Assembly (NCBI GenBank): GCA_012960155.1
Contig: DUBU01000034.1
Span: 1-60,225 of the forward strand
DNA length: 60,225 nucleotides
Direction: 5' to 3'
Source of the DNA: Micavibrio sp.
GTDB lineage: Bacteria > Pseudomonadota > Alphaproteobacteria > Micavibrionales > Micavibrionaceae
Below are positions 26,913 through 35,560 of this stretch, in pieces. The position numbers and the translations under genes were made by a program. Every line of letters begins with the position of its first letter. Within the stretch, counting starts at the first letter, position 1. The notes under the pieces were generated by a model. That model was not told the DNA's origin and did not search any database. It saw only the letters and a list, made by a program, of their open reading frames with translations.

Positions 26913-27556
26913 TGAAAAGATGTCTTTGTTTGTTTTTGGCTATACTGACCGTTTCGGCCTGCAAACCTGAAGCCAGAAAAGAACTTGGCAGCCATGTTCT
27001 TTTACAAATCTCTGACAGGTCATTCAATATTCCCCGCATTTATATCGATTACCCGAAAAATCAAAAATCTATTCAAGACTCAGTGATTTTAGAATATGTA
27101 CTGCCAGATTACGAGCCTCAGCCACCTCACCCGCAAGAACGTGCCAAACGTAAAGAATTGATATTACAGGGAAGGATGCGGGGCATGCTACTCGAAGAGT
27201 CCTCAATAAGACCGACATTCAATGTCATGGTTAAAAATTTTGTAGATTCAAAGAGCTATCAATTAGTTAGCGCAGATGTTTACGGTCTAGAGAAATTCAC
27301 AGCAGAAAAATCAGAAGGAAAATATGCCACTAAGCCTGACGACATGTTTGTTGAAAGAGATCAAAATGGGGATGTTATAAACTTTCTACTATGCAGCCCT
27401 CCCAATACTGATCGTATCCCAGCCTGTGAACATAGATTCCGTAACAATAAACTATTATACAAAATAAGCTGGCATATTTCTGAATTACCCAATTGGCGAA
27501 AACAGCGCGCAGCCGCTATAGATTTCCTAGACAATTTCGAAGTTATAGAAGAATAA
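26912..27556 (+). CDS. hypothetical lipoprotein
   Basis: 214 residues; the ATG at 26912 shares one base with the polA TGA (TGATG). The N-terminus KRCLCLFLAILTVSAC is a lipoprotein signal with lipobox VSAC and lipidated Cys17. The mature part is charged with no motif I recognise; two late cysteines (LLCSPPN..., IPACEHRF) could form a disulfide. Its base composition is more AT-rich than polA, which may reflect relaxed constraint or acquisition. It ends head-to-head with the second DUF1223 gene with no gap. Confidence 0.72.
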   Translation: MKRCLCLFLAILTVSACKPEARKELGSHVLLQISDRSFNIPRIYIDYPKNQKSIQDSVILEYVLPDYEPQPPHPQERAKRKELILQGRMRGMLLEESSIRPTFNVMVKNFVDSKSYQLVSADVYGLEKFTAEKSEGKYATKPDDMFVERDQNGDVINFLLCSPPNTDRIPACEHRFRNNKLLYKISWHISELPNWRKQRAAAIDFLDNFEVIEE

Positions 27557-28321
27557 CTAGAGCCTCCCCTGCACCACACCCGTGATTGCACCTGTTTCGC
27601 TATCTTGGGCGATGACGACGAAGCCGGCATTTGCGGGTTTGATTTCGGGTTTGAAGGTTAGGGTGCCGTTCTGCGCCACAAGCGGTTTCATCGTGCTGAC
27701 GATGTTTTTATAAGTCATTTTCTTGCCCTTGTTGCGGCCGTCGGCGATGGTTACATCCTTTACCTTATCGTAGATCATCAAACGGAATTCGTTGGTTTCG
27801 GCGGTGATATCGGCGGGCAGTTTAATTGTGTAGTTCCCGCCCTGCCCCTTGGTCAGTTTCAGGGTTTGCACAGTGGACATACGGGCACCTGTCACGGCGG
27901 CGAGCACTTTGTCGAATTTGTAGCCGACCACATCCTGCACGCCGTTAATCACGATTTGCGGGGTGTAATTCGGGCCCGAGGCCAGTTGCTGGGCGTATTT
28001 GGTTTGCTGGTCTGTGCAGAATTTATGCGAAAGTGCGCCGTTTCTGACATCAAAATAATCGACATGGCATGACAGGCCGATGACCGAGTCATCTTCTATC
28101 AAATCATTGAACAGCGTATCGGCACGCGGGCAGAACACGCAGGCTTGAGAAGAGAAAAGCTCCACAATTACAGGGGCTTCTGCCAGAGTGACCAGCGACT
28201 CATCAGATACGGCCTCGACCGGTTGCGCGGCCACATTCGGGCCTTCATCTTGCGCAAATGACCACATAGGGACCATAAAAAGGCCCAAAAACATTAGGAA
28301 GGTTAAGCGAACATTAATCAT
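27557..28321 (-). CDS. DUF1223 family periplasmic thioredoxin-like protein (copy 2)
   Basis: 254 residues from the ATG at 28321, which gives a signal peptide (VRLTFLMFLGLFMVPMWSFA); an ATG at 28366 would add 15 residues. The mature protein has VELFSSQACVFCPRADTLF with CxxC, SCHVDYFDVRNG and NYTPQIVINGVQDVVG, the same order as copy 1, with which it shares the C-terminal DSETGAI end. It differs by a ~45-residue linker before the motif. The two copies flank polA on opposite strands, so this is an old or translocated duplication. Confidence 0.86.
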   Translation of the reverse strand: MINVRLTFLMFLGLFMVPMWSFAQDEGPNVAAQPVEAVSDESLVTLAEAPVIVELFSSQACVFCPRADTLFNDLIEDDSVIGLSCHVDYFDVRNGALSHKFCTDQQTKYAQQLASGPNYTPQIVINGVQDVVGYKFDKVLAAVTGARMSTVQTLKLTKGQGGNYTIKLPADITAETNEFRLMIYDKVKDVTIADGRNKGKKMTYKNIVSTMKPLVAQNGTLTFKPEIKPANAGFVVIAQDSETGAITGVVQGRL

Positions 28322-28384
28322 CTGCGAACTATACTTAGGGTTAGCGTGTTTACTGCGGTTTAACATCAAATTTACAGGGTTCTT

Positions 28385-28900
28385 ATGGGTTTTGACAAGG
28401 TTAGTTTAGACAGGCCGACATGCCTGATATTGTCGACTGCGGCATTTTGTTTGTTGCTGACAGTTGTAGCGGTAAAAGCAAGTGACGCGCAGGCAGACCC
28501 GCAACGCCAACCCGAGATTATCAATGCCTCTATTCCGCAGCCCGCCGCTGAACAGCAGCATCCCGGGCAAAGCATGATCAAAGACCAGCTGACCGCGATT
28601 AAAGCGCGTAATGCCGATCTCGCCTTTTCGTATTTAAGCGACCATATGCATGAGAATTATGATACGGCGAAAGAATATTTAAGCGAGATGCGCTTCGAGT
28701 ATCGCCCGATTTATAATTACGAGAGTTTCGAGTTTCTGGATAGTCATACAAGCGGTGAGTCACTGGTACAGAAAGTGTCGTTTGTCGATAGCTATACCAA
28801 GGATGAGTTTACGGCGATTTACCGCCTTGTGAAATCCGAAGACGGGCACTGGAAAATCGATTCCTTCGCTGTTCTAGAACAGGATTCCAGCCCGATCTAA
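28385..28900 (+). CDS. DUF4864 domain protein, membrane-anchored
   Basis: 171 residues. An N-terminal hydrophobic segment (LILSTAAFCLLLTVVAV) acts as signal or anchor, then a Q/P/A linker, then a single domain from about 60: MIKDQLTAIKARNADLAFSYLS...YRPIYNYESFEF...AIYRLV...HWKIDSF. This pattern (ordered QL-A, AF, YRP, Y-L, W-I) fits DUF4864, an NTF2-like fold of unknown role. It is divergent from DUF1223 copy 2 with a 63-base gap. Confidence 0.72.
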   Translation: MGFDKVSLDRPTCLILSTAAFCLLLTVVAVKASDAQADPQRQPEIINASIPQPAAEQQHPGQSMIKDQLTAIKARNADLAFSYLSDHMHENYDTAKEYLSEMRFEYRPIYNYESFEFLDSHTSGESLVQKVSFVDSYTKDEFTAIYRLVKSEDGHWKIDSFAVLEQDSSPI

Positions 28901-28916
28901 CCGCGCCTTACACCGC

Positions 28917-29777
28917 TTACTTTTTTGATGCTGCTACCAGCAGGGATTTGATCTCTGCCATATCGCCGCGCAAGCTATCCAGTTCGTTTCGTATATCCTC
29001 GTTCTCTTTGTGAACGAAGTCTTTTACGCCTTTGCCTTCTTCTTCGAAGTCATGGATGATATCCATGGCGTCCACGATAATACCAACGAACAAATTCAGT
29101 ACCGCGAAGCTTGTGACAACAATAAAGGTCACAAAAAATACCCATGCCCACGGGAAAAGCACCATTGTCGGCCCTGCCACATCTGGCCAGTCTTCCAGGG
29201 TCATGACCTGAAACAGGGTAAACATCGAGTCGCCCATCGAGCCGAACATTTCCTGCATAAGCGGATCGCTACTGCCACCGAATACTTTTGTGGCCATGAC
29301 GGCGGCAATATAAAAGATAATCATCATAATGCCGAGAATAGACAGCATCCCCGGTACGGCGTTAAGCAGCGCCGTAATCACGCGCCGCATCGACGGCACA
29401 ATCGATAACAGGCGTAGCATCCTGAAGATACGCATTGCCCGTAAGATCGAAAATGCGCCCGCCGCAGGGATCAAGGCAATCGCGACAATCCCGAAATCAA
29501 AGACATTCCAGCCTGCGCGGAAAAACGATAGACGATAGGCGAAGAGCTTGAGCAAAATCTCGATCACAAAAATACCGAGGATCACCAAATCGACAACGTG
29601 CAAGGCCGCGCCATATTCAGCGCGAATGTGATCATCCGTTTCCAGGCCCAGCGTAACAGCGTTCAGCAAGATCACGGCCGCGATCCCGTTTACAAAAGCA
29701 TTACGCTCGACAAGGCTTGCGACTTTGCCGCGCAGGCCTGTGAAGCTTTTATTTGCTAGATTGACGGGTCTGACCAT
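28917..29777 (-). CDS. voltage-gated cation channel (BacNav-like, six TM)
   Basis: 286 residues, one homotetramer subunit. TM1-TM4 occupy ~28-125, with a voltage sensor S4 carrying Arg113, 116, 119 and 122 at every third position. The pore region follows with selectivity filter TLEDWPD at 193-199 between two pore helices, then S6 (VTFIVVTSFAVLNLFVGIIV). The end (~240-286) is an acidic neck and a predicted coiled coil typical of bacterial sodium channels. The filter differs from the NavAb type TLESWSM by acidic residues at the Ser and Met positions, which points to divalent permeation or block. Confidence 0.88.
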   Translation of the reverse strand: MVRPVNLANKSFTGLRGKVASLVERNAFVNGIAAVILLNAVTLGLETDDHIRAEYGAALHVVDLVILGIFVIEILLKLFAYRLSFFRAGWNVFDFGIVAIALIPAAGAFSILRAMRIFRMLRLLSIVPSMRRVITALLNAVPGMLSILGIMMIIFYIAAVMATKVFGGSSDPLMQEMFGSMGDSMFTLFQVMTLEDWPDVAGPTMVLFPWAWVFFVTFIVVTSFAVLNLFVGIIVDAMDIIHDFEEEGKGVKDFVHKENEDIRNELDSLRGDMAEIKSLLVAASKK

Positions 29778-29859
29778 TAGTTTTTCCTCGCATTACTGTA
29801 AGAAATTTTTTATACCTAAGAAAATTTTGTAAGCCAACTACTTAAGGACGAATAAGACA

Positions 29860-30348
29860 ATGTCTAAAGATTTTCCTGTGTCATGGGATGAAATGCACCG
29901 CAATGCCAAAGCGCTGGCTTGGCGCCTGCTTGACGAAAGCAAGAAAAACGGCGGCTGGAAAGGTATTATCGGCGTGACGCGTGGTGGTCTTGTTCCTGCG
30001 TGCATTATGGCGCGCGAACTGGATATTAAACTGGTCGAGACATTATGTATCTCCAGCTATGATCACCAGAACCAGCGTAAAGCCAAGGTGCTTAAAGTTC
30101 CTGAAGATGCGGGTGACGGCACAGGCTGGTTGATCGTTGACGATCTGGTGGATACAGGCAACACATTCAAAGTGGCGCGTGAGATTCTGCCAAATGCGCA
30201 TTATGCCTGTATTTACGCAAAACCTGCCGGTGTTGGCACAACCGACACATTTATTACGGAAGTATCACAGGATACATGGATCCACTTCCCTTGGGATCTG
30301 GAGGCCAAATACGCAACACCGCTGGCTGAAGCGAATAAAACGGCTTAA
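29860..30348 (+). CDS. gpt: xanthine(-guanine) phosphoribosyltransferase
   Basis: Salvages xanthine and guanine (and hypoxanthine weakly) with PRPP to the nucleotides. 162 residues, close to the E. coli Gpt length. Motifs: [10 protein letters not shown] near 41-50, [10 protein letters not shown], the PRPP loop [12 protein letters not shown] (~93-104), and WIHFPWDLE at the C-terminus, which is specific for the Gpt type. AAGGAC lies 11 bases before the ATG. The gene is divergent from the channel. Confidence 0.92.
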   Translation: MSKDFPVSWDEMHRNAKALAWRLLDESKKNGGWKGIIGVTRGGLVPACIMARELDIKLVETLCISSYDHQNQRKAKVLKVPEDAGDGTGWLIVDDLVDTGNTFKVAREILPNAHYACIYAKPAGVGTTDTFITEVSQDTWIHFPWDLEAKYATPLAEANKTA

Positions 30349-30381
30349 GGCCTCTGCTACAGCGCTAAAATTTTTGTTGCA

Positions 30382-30404
30382 TTTTACGGCGAGAAACCGT
30401 AAAA
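30382..30404 (+). promoter_or_regulatory. hairpin between gpt and rpmI
   Basis: TTTTACGG (30382-30389) and CCGTAAAA (30397-30404) form a perfect 8-bp stem with a 7-base loop in the 141-base gap. It has no downstream T-run, so an r-protein leader element (L20-type control) fits better than a terminator; that is inference. Confidence 0.45.
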
Positions 30405-30489
30405 CAGCGTCCTTACTACAAAACGGCTGGCTTTATACATACGGCATGCCTCGTCGTTTTTGATTGAAACCCTTTTTAAGGAGAAGAAA

Positions 30490-30732
30490 ATGCCGAAGAT
30501 GAAAACCAAAAGTAGTGCCAAGAAGAGATTCAAGGTCACTGCAAAAGGCAAAGTGAAGAGCGGCAACGCATTCATGCGCCACATGCAAATGAACAAATCA
30601 AAACAAATGAAGCGTAAAGCCCGCCGTACAGGCGTTTTGTCAGAAGCCGATGCACGCATCGTTCTGCGCAACTGGTTGCCTTATGCTCGTAAAACAGCCC
30701 AGCGCCTGCTGAAGGAGGCAAATAATGGCTAG
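30490..30732 (+). CDS. rpmI: 50S ribosomal protein L35
   Basis: 80 residues from the ATG at 30490 with AAGGAGAAG upstream. The N-terminus [23 protein letters not shown] is diagnostic for bL35. The usual protein ends near residue 65 at LPYA; here [14 protein letters not shown] adds about 14 residues. This tail overlaps the rplT start by 8 bases and contains the rplT ribosome site AAGGAGG, so the two genes are translationally coupled. No infC lies upstream in this window. Confidence 0.95.
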   Translation: MPKMKTKSSAKKRFKVTAKGKVKSGNAFMRHMQMNKSKQMKRKARRTGVLSEADARIVLRNWLPYARKTAQRLLKEANNG

Positions 30733-31102
30733 AACTAAAGGGGGCCCACGCGCCCACGCTAGACACCGTAAGGTCATTAAGAACGCCAAGGGTTACTGGG
30801 GCCGCAGAAAGAATACTTTCCGCGCTGCAGTACAGGCTGTTGAAAAAGCCGGTCAGTACGCGTACCGTGACCGTCGCAATAAGAAACGCGATTTCCGCAA
30901 ATTGTGGATTCAGCGTATCAACGCGGCAGCACGTTTGCACGATATGACATACAGCCAATTCATGCACGGCGTGAAGCTGGCAGGTATCGAGCTGGACCGT
31001 AAAGTTTTGTCAGACATCGCGATCCACAACGAAAAGGATTTCGCAGCCATTGCCAAGCAAGCTGCTGATGCGCTGAAAAAAGCCGAGAAAAAAGCCGCTT
31101 AA
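30725..31102 (+). CDS. rplT: 50S ribosomal protein L20
   Basis: 125 residues, slightly longer than the usual 117-120 because of a lysine-rich end (KKAEKKAA). The start [30 protein letters not shown] and [21 protein letters not shown] are invariant bL20 features: the basic arm that penetrates 23S rRNA and the globular domain. It is needed for early 50S assembly and in many bacteria represses its own operon. A clear terminator follows. Confidence 0.97.
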   Translation: MARTKGGPRAHARHRKVIKNAKGYWGRRKNTFRAAVQAVEKAGQYAYRDRRNKKRDFRKLWIQRINAAARLHDMTYSQFMHGVKLAGIELDRKVLSDIAIHNEKDFAAIAKQAADALKKAEKKAA

Positions 31103-31133
31103 TTACTTAAGCGACTTACTCTAAAGAATTTTA

Positions 31134-31162
31134 AACAGCCTGCTCTTAGCGGGCTGTTTTTT
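31134..31162 (+). terminator. rho-independent terminator of rpmI-rplT
   Basis: AACAGCCTGC (31134-31143) pairs with GCGGGCTGTT (31149-31158) around loop TCTTA with one T-G wobble, followed by TTTT. Confidence 0.9.
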
Positions 31163-31170
31163 ATTGTGCC

Positions 31171-32034
31171 TTATTTAGGGGCAGCACCGCCGAGTTTCAG
31201 ATCACTACCGCGATCATCATTACGCTGACCTTCGGTCAAATCGATAAGCTTCTTACCAAGCTTCTCATTATCATTATCGCCTTCGCCGCCTGTGTAATGA
31301 TCACTGCTAAGCGCAATATACATATCCTGACGGTAACTCTGCTCGCCTGACAGGAAAGCACGGGCAATGTCGTTCGGTGTTGATGTAATCTCTGCGGCGT
31401 TTTCAGGCTGAATATCCTCAGCCACGGCGCGCAGACGTTTCGCGGCATCTTCAAAACCTTTTGTTTCCAGCGTATCAGCCGCCGCTGCATAATATTTAGA
31501 TGCGGCTTTCAATAGACCGCCTGAAAAATCATCATTCGGGCCTTCATACAAATAAGAATTATCACCCAGACCCTTTTTTTCTTCTGCAGGTTTGGCGTCC
31601 TGAATCGTCTCATTGAGCCAGATTTGTGACAGTTGCCAGCTTGCCTGTGCTTCCTGCAAGTCTTTTGGGTCACGCTCGGAGCCGACATATTTGAAGACTT
31701 CATCCATATGGTTTAGGTTCCAGCCTTCTCCAGCCGGCGTACCGCTTTTGACAGCCTGTGCGCGCTCAGCGTTTAGCGCCATACGTTCGGCAGCCTGCGC
31801 CACCAACAAGGCGTTTTTTGTATCCGTGTCGATAATTTTCAGATCCAGCGCAATAAAAGCACTTGGTGTGCCTTCCTGATTGGCCTTGATATAGGCTGCG
31901 TTATGTTCAGGTTGCTCAAAAATCTTTTGCAATGTGTCATCGCCGACGACCGCTGAAATAATCTCGCCGATACGGCCACCCATGGCTTTGCGAATATCTG
32001 CTACGTTTGCCGATGCGTTATCAAATGACTTCAT
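31171..32034 (-). CDS. hypothetical cytoplasmic protein
   Basis: 287 residues, not recognised. GCGAGG lies 6-11 bases before the ATG. There is no signal peptide or membrane span; the sequence is alanine-rich, acidic and probably largely helical (AAERMALNAERAQAV, AAKRLRAVAEDI), with a glycine/asparagine-rich acidic end (GGEGDNDNEKLGKK). It stands alone between rplT and a small membrane-protein gene. Composition and style resemble the hypotheticals at 37981-39036 and 54783-55616, though I see no shared motif. Confidence 0.68.
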   Translation of the reverse strand: MKSFDNASANVADIRKAMGGRIGEIISAVVGDDTLQKIFEQPEHNAAYIKANQEGTPSAFIALDLKIIDTDTKNALLVAQAAERMALNAERAQAVKSGTPAGEGWNLNHMDEVFKYVGSERDPKDLQEAQASWQLSQIWLNETIQDAKPAEEKKGLGDNSYLYEGPNDDFSGGLLKAASKYYAAAADTLETKGFEDAAKRLRAVAEDIQPENAAEITSTPNDIARAFLSGEQSYRQDMYIALSSDHYTGGEGDNDNEKLGKKLIDLTEGQRNDDRGSDLKLGGAAPK

Positions 32035-32184
32035 TTTTTGCCTCGCTTTATTGTGTGTTCCGTCTAATCTACGCAGAAGATACTAAAATTATGTAAATAT
32101 TGCAAGTTCTGTAGAAATTCTTGCCATATATGCTGCTATAGATTACGACTATGTCTTATATAGATTGAATGAACGGATCTTAAA

Positions 32185-32478
32185 ATGAAGCTGCCATCTT
32201 TTTTACGAAGCGAGTTTAAAAGTGTTGCCGCATGGAGCGGTGCTGCTGCCACTGTTATCACCACACCGTTTGTGGCGGATGCGCTTTACCGTGTTCATCT
32301 TGAGCAGTTTGATAGTTTGCGCGAAGCCTTTGCAACGCAGACTTCACCGCTCGGCATTGCCGCCGCTGTTGTTGGCGCGCTTGCATTTGGGGCTGGTATC
32401 ACGCTGCTAAACCAGTATGATAAAGGCCTTAATGCCGAAGATCGCCAGATCAAACGCACGCCATCACCTAAACCCTAA
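32185..32478 (+). CDS. small membrane protein, hypothetical
   Basis: 97 residues with two hydrophobic segments (~20-33 and ~55-75, [21 protein letters not shown]) and a basic, proline-ended tail. There is no recognised family. The stop lies 8 bases before the pheS ATG, so it is probably the first gene of the pheS transcript. Confidence 0.62.
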   Translation: MKLPSFLRSEFKSVAAWSGAAATVITTPFVADALYRVHLEQFDSLREAFATQTSPLGIAAAVVGALAFGAGITLLNQYDKGLNAEDRQIKRTPSPKP

Positions 32479-32486
32479 CGAATACC

Positions 32487-33596
32487 ATGAGTGATATGAG
32501 CCAGAATATTTCCCAGCTAAAGACAGAGCTGACCTCCTTGATTGAGGCTGCTAATGACCTGCAAAGCTTAGAGCAAGCCAAAGTTACCGCTCTTGGCAAA
32601 AAAGGACGCATTACGGACTTGATGAAAAATCTGGGTAAAATGGACCCGGAAGAGCGCAAGACCACAGGTCAGGCACTGAATGTCCTGAAAGACGAGATTG
32701 CAGATCTTATCAATAAGCAGGAAGCCGCGCTGAAGCGTCAGGCATTGGATTTGCGCCTTGCGACAGAAACAATTGATATCACGCAGTCTCCGCGCCCTGA
32801 GCGCAAAGGTCACATTCATCCTATCAGTCAAACGATTGATGAACTGGTAACAATCTTTGCCGATATGGGCTTTACAGTTGCCGAAGGGCCGGAGATCGAG
32901 GATGACTGGCATAACTTTACAGCGCTGAACTTCCCGCCGGGTCACCCTGCGCGCGAGATGCAGGATACATTCTTCTTGCCGGATGACCCGACAGAAGACG
33001 AAGAAAAGCAGAAAAAGGTTCTGCGCACGCACACATCACCTGTGCAGATCCGCCATATGCTGAACACCAAGCCACCATTCAAGATTATCTGTTTTGGCCG
33101 CACATACCGTTCTGATTACGATATGACGCACACGCCGATGTTCCACCAAATGGAATGTTTGTATGTCGATAAGAAGGTTAATATGGGTCATTTGAAGGGC
33201 TGTTTGATGGATTTCGTGCGCACATATTTCGAAGTCGATGATATGCCTGTGCGTTTCCGTCCTAGCTTCTTCCCATTTACAGAGCCTAGCGCCGAAGTGG
33301 ATATCGGCTGTTCCCGTGAAGATGGCGGCTTGAAGCTGGGTAAGGCCTCAAAGCCTGAAAACCAGCAATGGATGGAAATTCTGGGCAGCGGCATGGTGCA
33401 CCCGAATGTTCTTAGAAATTGCGGCATTGATCCCGACGAATATCAAGGTTTTGCCTTTGGCTGTGGTATCGAGCGTATTACGATGCTGAAATACGGCATT
33501 CCTGATTTGCGTACATTCTTTGATAGTGATGTAAGATGGCTGGAACATTACGGTTTTGATCCTCTTGACCGCCCTAACCGCGCAACAGGCAAATAA
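32487..33596 (+). CDS. pheS: phenylalanine--tRNA ligase alpha subunit
   Basis: Charges tRNA-Phe as the catalytic subunit of an (alpha-beta)2 enzyme. 369 residues: an N-terminal coiled-coil arm (~1-95) for tRNA binding, then the class II catalytic core with [15 protein letters not shown], motif 2 [41 protein letters not shown] and motif 3 [18 protein letters not shown]. An internal ATG 9 bases downstream is a possible start. Unusually, pheT does not follow directly: an acetyltransferase and an unknown zincin gene come between. Confidence 0.95.
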   Translation: MSDMSQNISQLKTELTSLIEAANDLQSLEQAKVTALGKKGRITDLMKNLGKMDPEERKTTGQALNVLKDEIADLINKQEAALKRQALDLRLATETIDITQSPRPERKGHIHPISQTIDELVTIFADMGFTVAEGPEIEDDWHNFTALNFPPGHPAREMQDTFFLPDDPTEDEEKQKKVLRTHTSPVQIRHMLNTKPPFKIICFGRTYRSDYDMTHTPMFHQMECLYVDKKVNMGHLKGCLMDFVRTYFEVDDMPVRFRPSFFPFTEPSAEVDIGCSREDGGLKLGKASKPENQQWMEILGSGMVHPNVLRNCGIDPDEYQGFAFGCGIERITMLKYGIPDLRTFFDSDVRWLEHYGFDPLDRPNRATGK

Positions 33597-33599
33597 TCT

Positions 33600-34034
33600 A
33601 TGACCATTACAGTTCGTGATTTCCATGAGGATGACTATGCTCAGTGGCTGCCCCTGTGGGATGGCAACAACCAAGGGCATAAGAACGAAGCTGTAACCGA
33701 AGAGACGTGGAACCGTATCATCAGCCCTATCTTCCCCGTCCATGGCTTGGGCGCGTTTGAAGATGGTAAGCTGGTTGCCTTGCTCCATTACGTTTTACAC
33801 CCTGTCACAGGCCATATCGACCCTGTCTGCTATATGCAGGATGTTTATGTTGATCCAGATCATCGCCGCAAAGGCATTGCCCGTAAACTTGTCGAATATC
33901 TGGCCGCGATTGGTCAGGAACAAGACTGGGCGCGCATTTACTGGCTCGCCGAACAAGACAATACGGCAGCCCAGAGCCTTTACAAAAATGTCGGCATTAA
34001 ACTAGACTTCACATTACACGTCATGCCTTTGTAA
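33600..34034 (+). CDS. GNAT family N-acetyltransferase
   Basis: 144 residues, one GNAT domain. Motif A is VYVDPDHRRKGIARKLVEYL (~86-105) with the acetyl-CoA pyrophosphate loop RRKGIA; motif B follows in ARIYWLAEQDNTAAQSLYKNVG. The family acetylates small amines, antibiotics or protein N-termini; the substrate here is unknown. It starts 3 bases after pheS, so it is co-expressed with it. Confidence 0.88.
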   Translation: MTITVRDFHEDDYAQWLPLWDGNNQGHKNEAVTEETWNRIISPIFPVHGLGAFEDGKLVALLHYVLHPVTGHIDPVCYMQDVYVDPDHRRKGIARKLVEYLAAIGQEQDWARIYWLAEQDNTAAQSLYKNVGIKLDFTLHVMPL

Positions 34035-34102
34035 CAGCCGATTTTAACAAAATCCTAAAACTTATATTTTATCATTATAGTACCTAAAAAAGGGGTGTTG
34101 TG

Positions 34103-35473
34103 ATGGAGGATATTATTGATGTAGTGGTGCAGAACCCGCAGAGCGGCGCCGCAATCTATGCGAGCGCGGATACGCAGGCTAAACTCGGCTGGATCACAAC
34201 CAAGATGGGCGAGATCATTCCTATTGATACTGCCATTATATCCCAAGCCGATATACATAGCCTGACGGACATATTCGATCCCCCTACAGTGAGAATCACG
34301 CCCGAAGACCGCATGCGATCCGTTATTTCCGAAGTGATTGATGGCGCTAATATCGCCCCTGATATTAAACAACGCTATCTGGACGCTGCAAATCCCGATA
34401 TCCAAAGCAATCCGAATATGGAAGCCATAATGGATAGTCATGTCCACACGCTTTTAAATGCGTCACAGTACAATATAGCCATGGCCTATTCACTTGACTT
34501 GGATACTGATGGTTTGCGAGATGTATCGTTTATCGTTACCCCCAATCTATACACTACGCCTGAAGAACTGCTGGGTGGACTAGCACAAACGCCAGCCTAT
34601 ATGCTAGAAAACATTCCCGGCGATACGCATGATTACTTGGCCATCGCTATGTTTCATGAAAGTGCACATTCAGCGCAGCAGGACTATATGCTGAACAATG
34701 GCACTTACCAGAACTACGTTCAAAACCCCTTAATCTTTGAGGCCGATGCCGATGCGTCTATGGTAAGAGCCTTCAATGATGCCGTTGCCGACGGTTATGA
34801 CTTAGACCCCGCTGCGTTGGAAGCATTCGAAGCCGCACGCTATGCTGGCGGGCTTGGCAACTACGGTCTGATTGCAGGCCAAAGCCTGTCAACGGTACTG
34901 GCAGAACAAGGCCATTTTATTAGGCCTACCTCACATAACACTGCCAATCTGGTTGATTGGGACAATGGTTTACCCATTTTGCCTAAGGACTCCCCGCTAG
35001 CGGAAATGGAAGCTTCGGCAACGTTTCAAGTAAATTACATGCTCGGGCTTTACAACGTAGCCACGCAAACAGCGCTTGCCCTTGGCACAGATGACATGAA
35101 TACTCTTACCGAAGAACAGCAAGCGCTGGTTGAGGCCAATATTGCCCAGCTTTCCGAGAATCCTCAATTTGCCGCCTTGAATGGGGTAAACTATGCGCAA
35201 TTAAACCCAGGCGCATCCCTTGCGGCTTTAGAAGGCTTGCAAGAAAAAGGGTATTTGGGGGAAGGCTCGGAAGCCTATGTCGATCGCGTGCGTGACTTTT
35301 TTGAAAATCATGACCCCGATATTCTAGAAACAGGCGGCTATACAAACACGCAAGCAGAGTTTAGCGAGTTCTTGCCCGCGATAGAGGATATTCCCTCACC
35401 CGAAACGCCTGCACCACAAAACCCTCAATATGATTCACCTGCCATAGCAGGGAATGACCCACCCGCCCCTTAA
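34103..35473 (+). CDS. putative zinc metallopeptidase (HExxH...ExxxD), unknown family
   Basis: 456 residues from the ATG at 34103 (a GTG lies just before); AGGGG is 8 bases upstream. No signal peptide. Residues 185-189 are HESAH and 213-217 EADAD, together the HExxH and ExxxD signatures of gluzincins, in a helix-like setting (LAIAMFHESAHSAQQDY). The N-terminal 180 residues and the C-terminal half, which ends in a proline-rich tail (PETPAPQNPQY...DPPAP), match nothing I know. It lies inside the pheS-pheT cluster. Activity is inferred from the motif only. Confidence 0.65.
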   Translation: MEDIIDVVVQNPQSGAAIYASADTQAKLGWITTKMGEIIPIDTAIISQADIHSLTDIFDPPTVRITPEDRMRSVISEVIDGANIAPDIKQRYLDAANPDIQSNPNMEAIMDSHVHTLLNASQYNIAMAYSLDLDTDGLRDVSFIVTPNLYTTPEELLGGLAQTPAYMLENIPGDTHDYLAIAMFHESAHSAQQDYMLNNGTYQNYVQNPLIFEADADASMVRAFNDAVADGYDLDPAALEAFEAARYAGGLGNYGLIAGQSLSTVLAEQGHFIRPTSHNTANLVDWDNGLPILPKDSPLAEMEASATFQVNYMLGLYNVATQTALALGTDDMNTLTEEQQALVEANIAQLSENPQFAALNGVNYAQLNPGASLAALEGLQEKGYLGEGSEAYVDRVRDFFENHDPDILETGGYTNTQAEFSEFLPAIEDIPSPETPAPQNPQYDSPAIAGNDPPAP

Positions 35474-35520
35474 CATTGCAATATAGCCTTTACCTTTACG
35501 GCTGTTCTGTGCCATAAAAA

Positions 35521-35548
35521 CCGTTGGAAACTCTTTGATAACCAACGG
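35521..35548 (+). promoter_or_regulatory. hairpin upstream of pheT
   Basis: CCGTTGG (35521-35527) and CCAACGG (35542-35548) form a perfect 7-bp stem with a 14-base loop, ending 12 bases before the pheT ATG, where it could affect ribosome access. No T-run follows. Confidence 0.45.
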
Positions 35549-35560
35549 ACGTAACGCATC

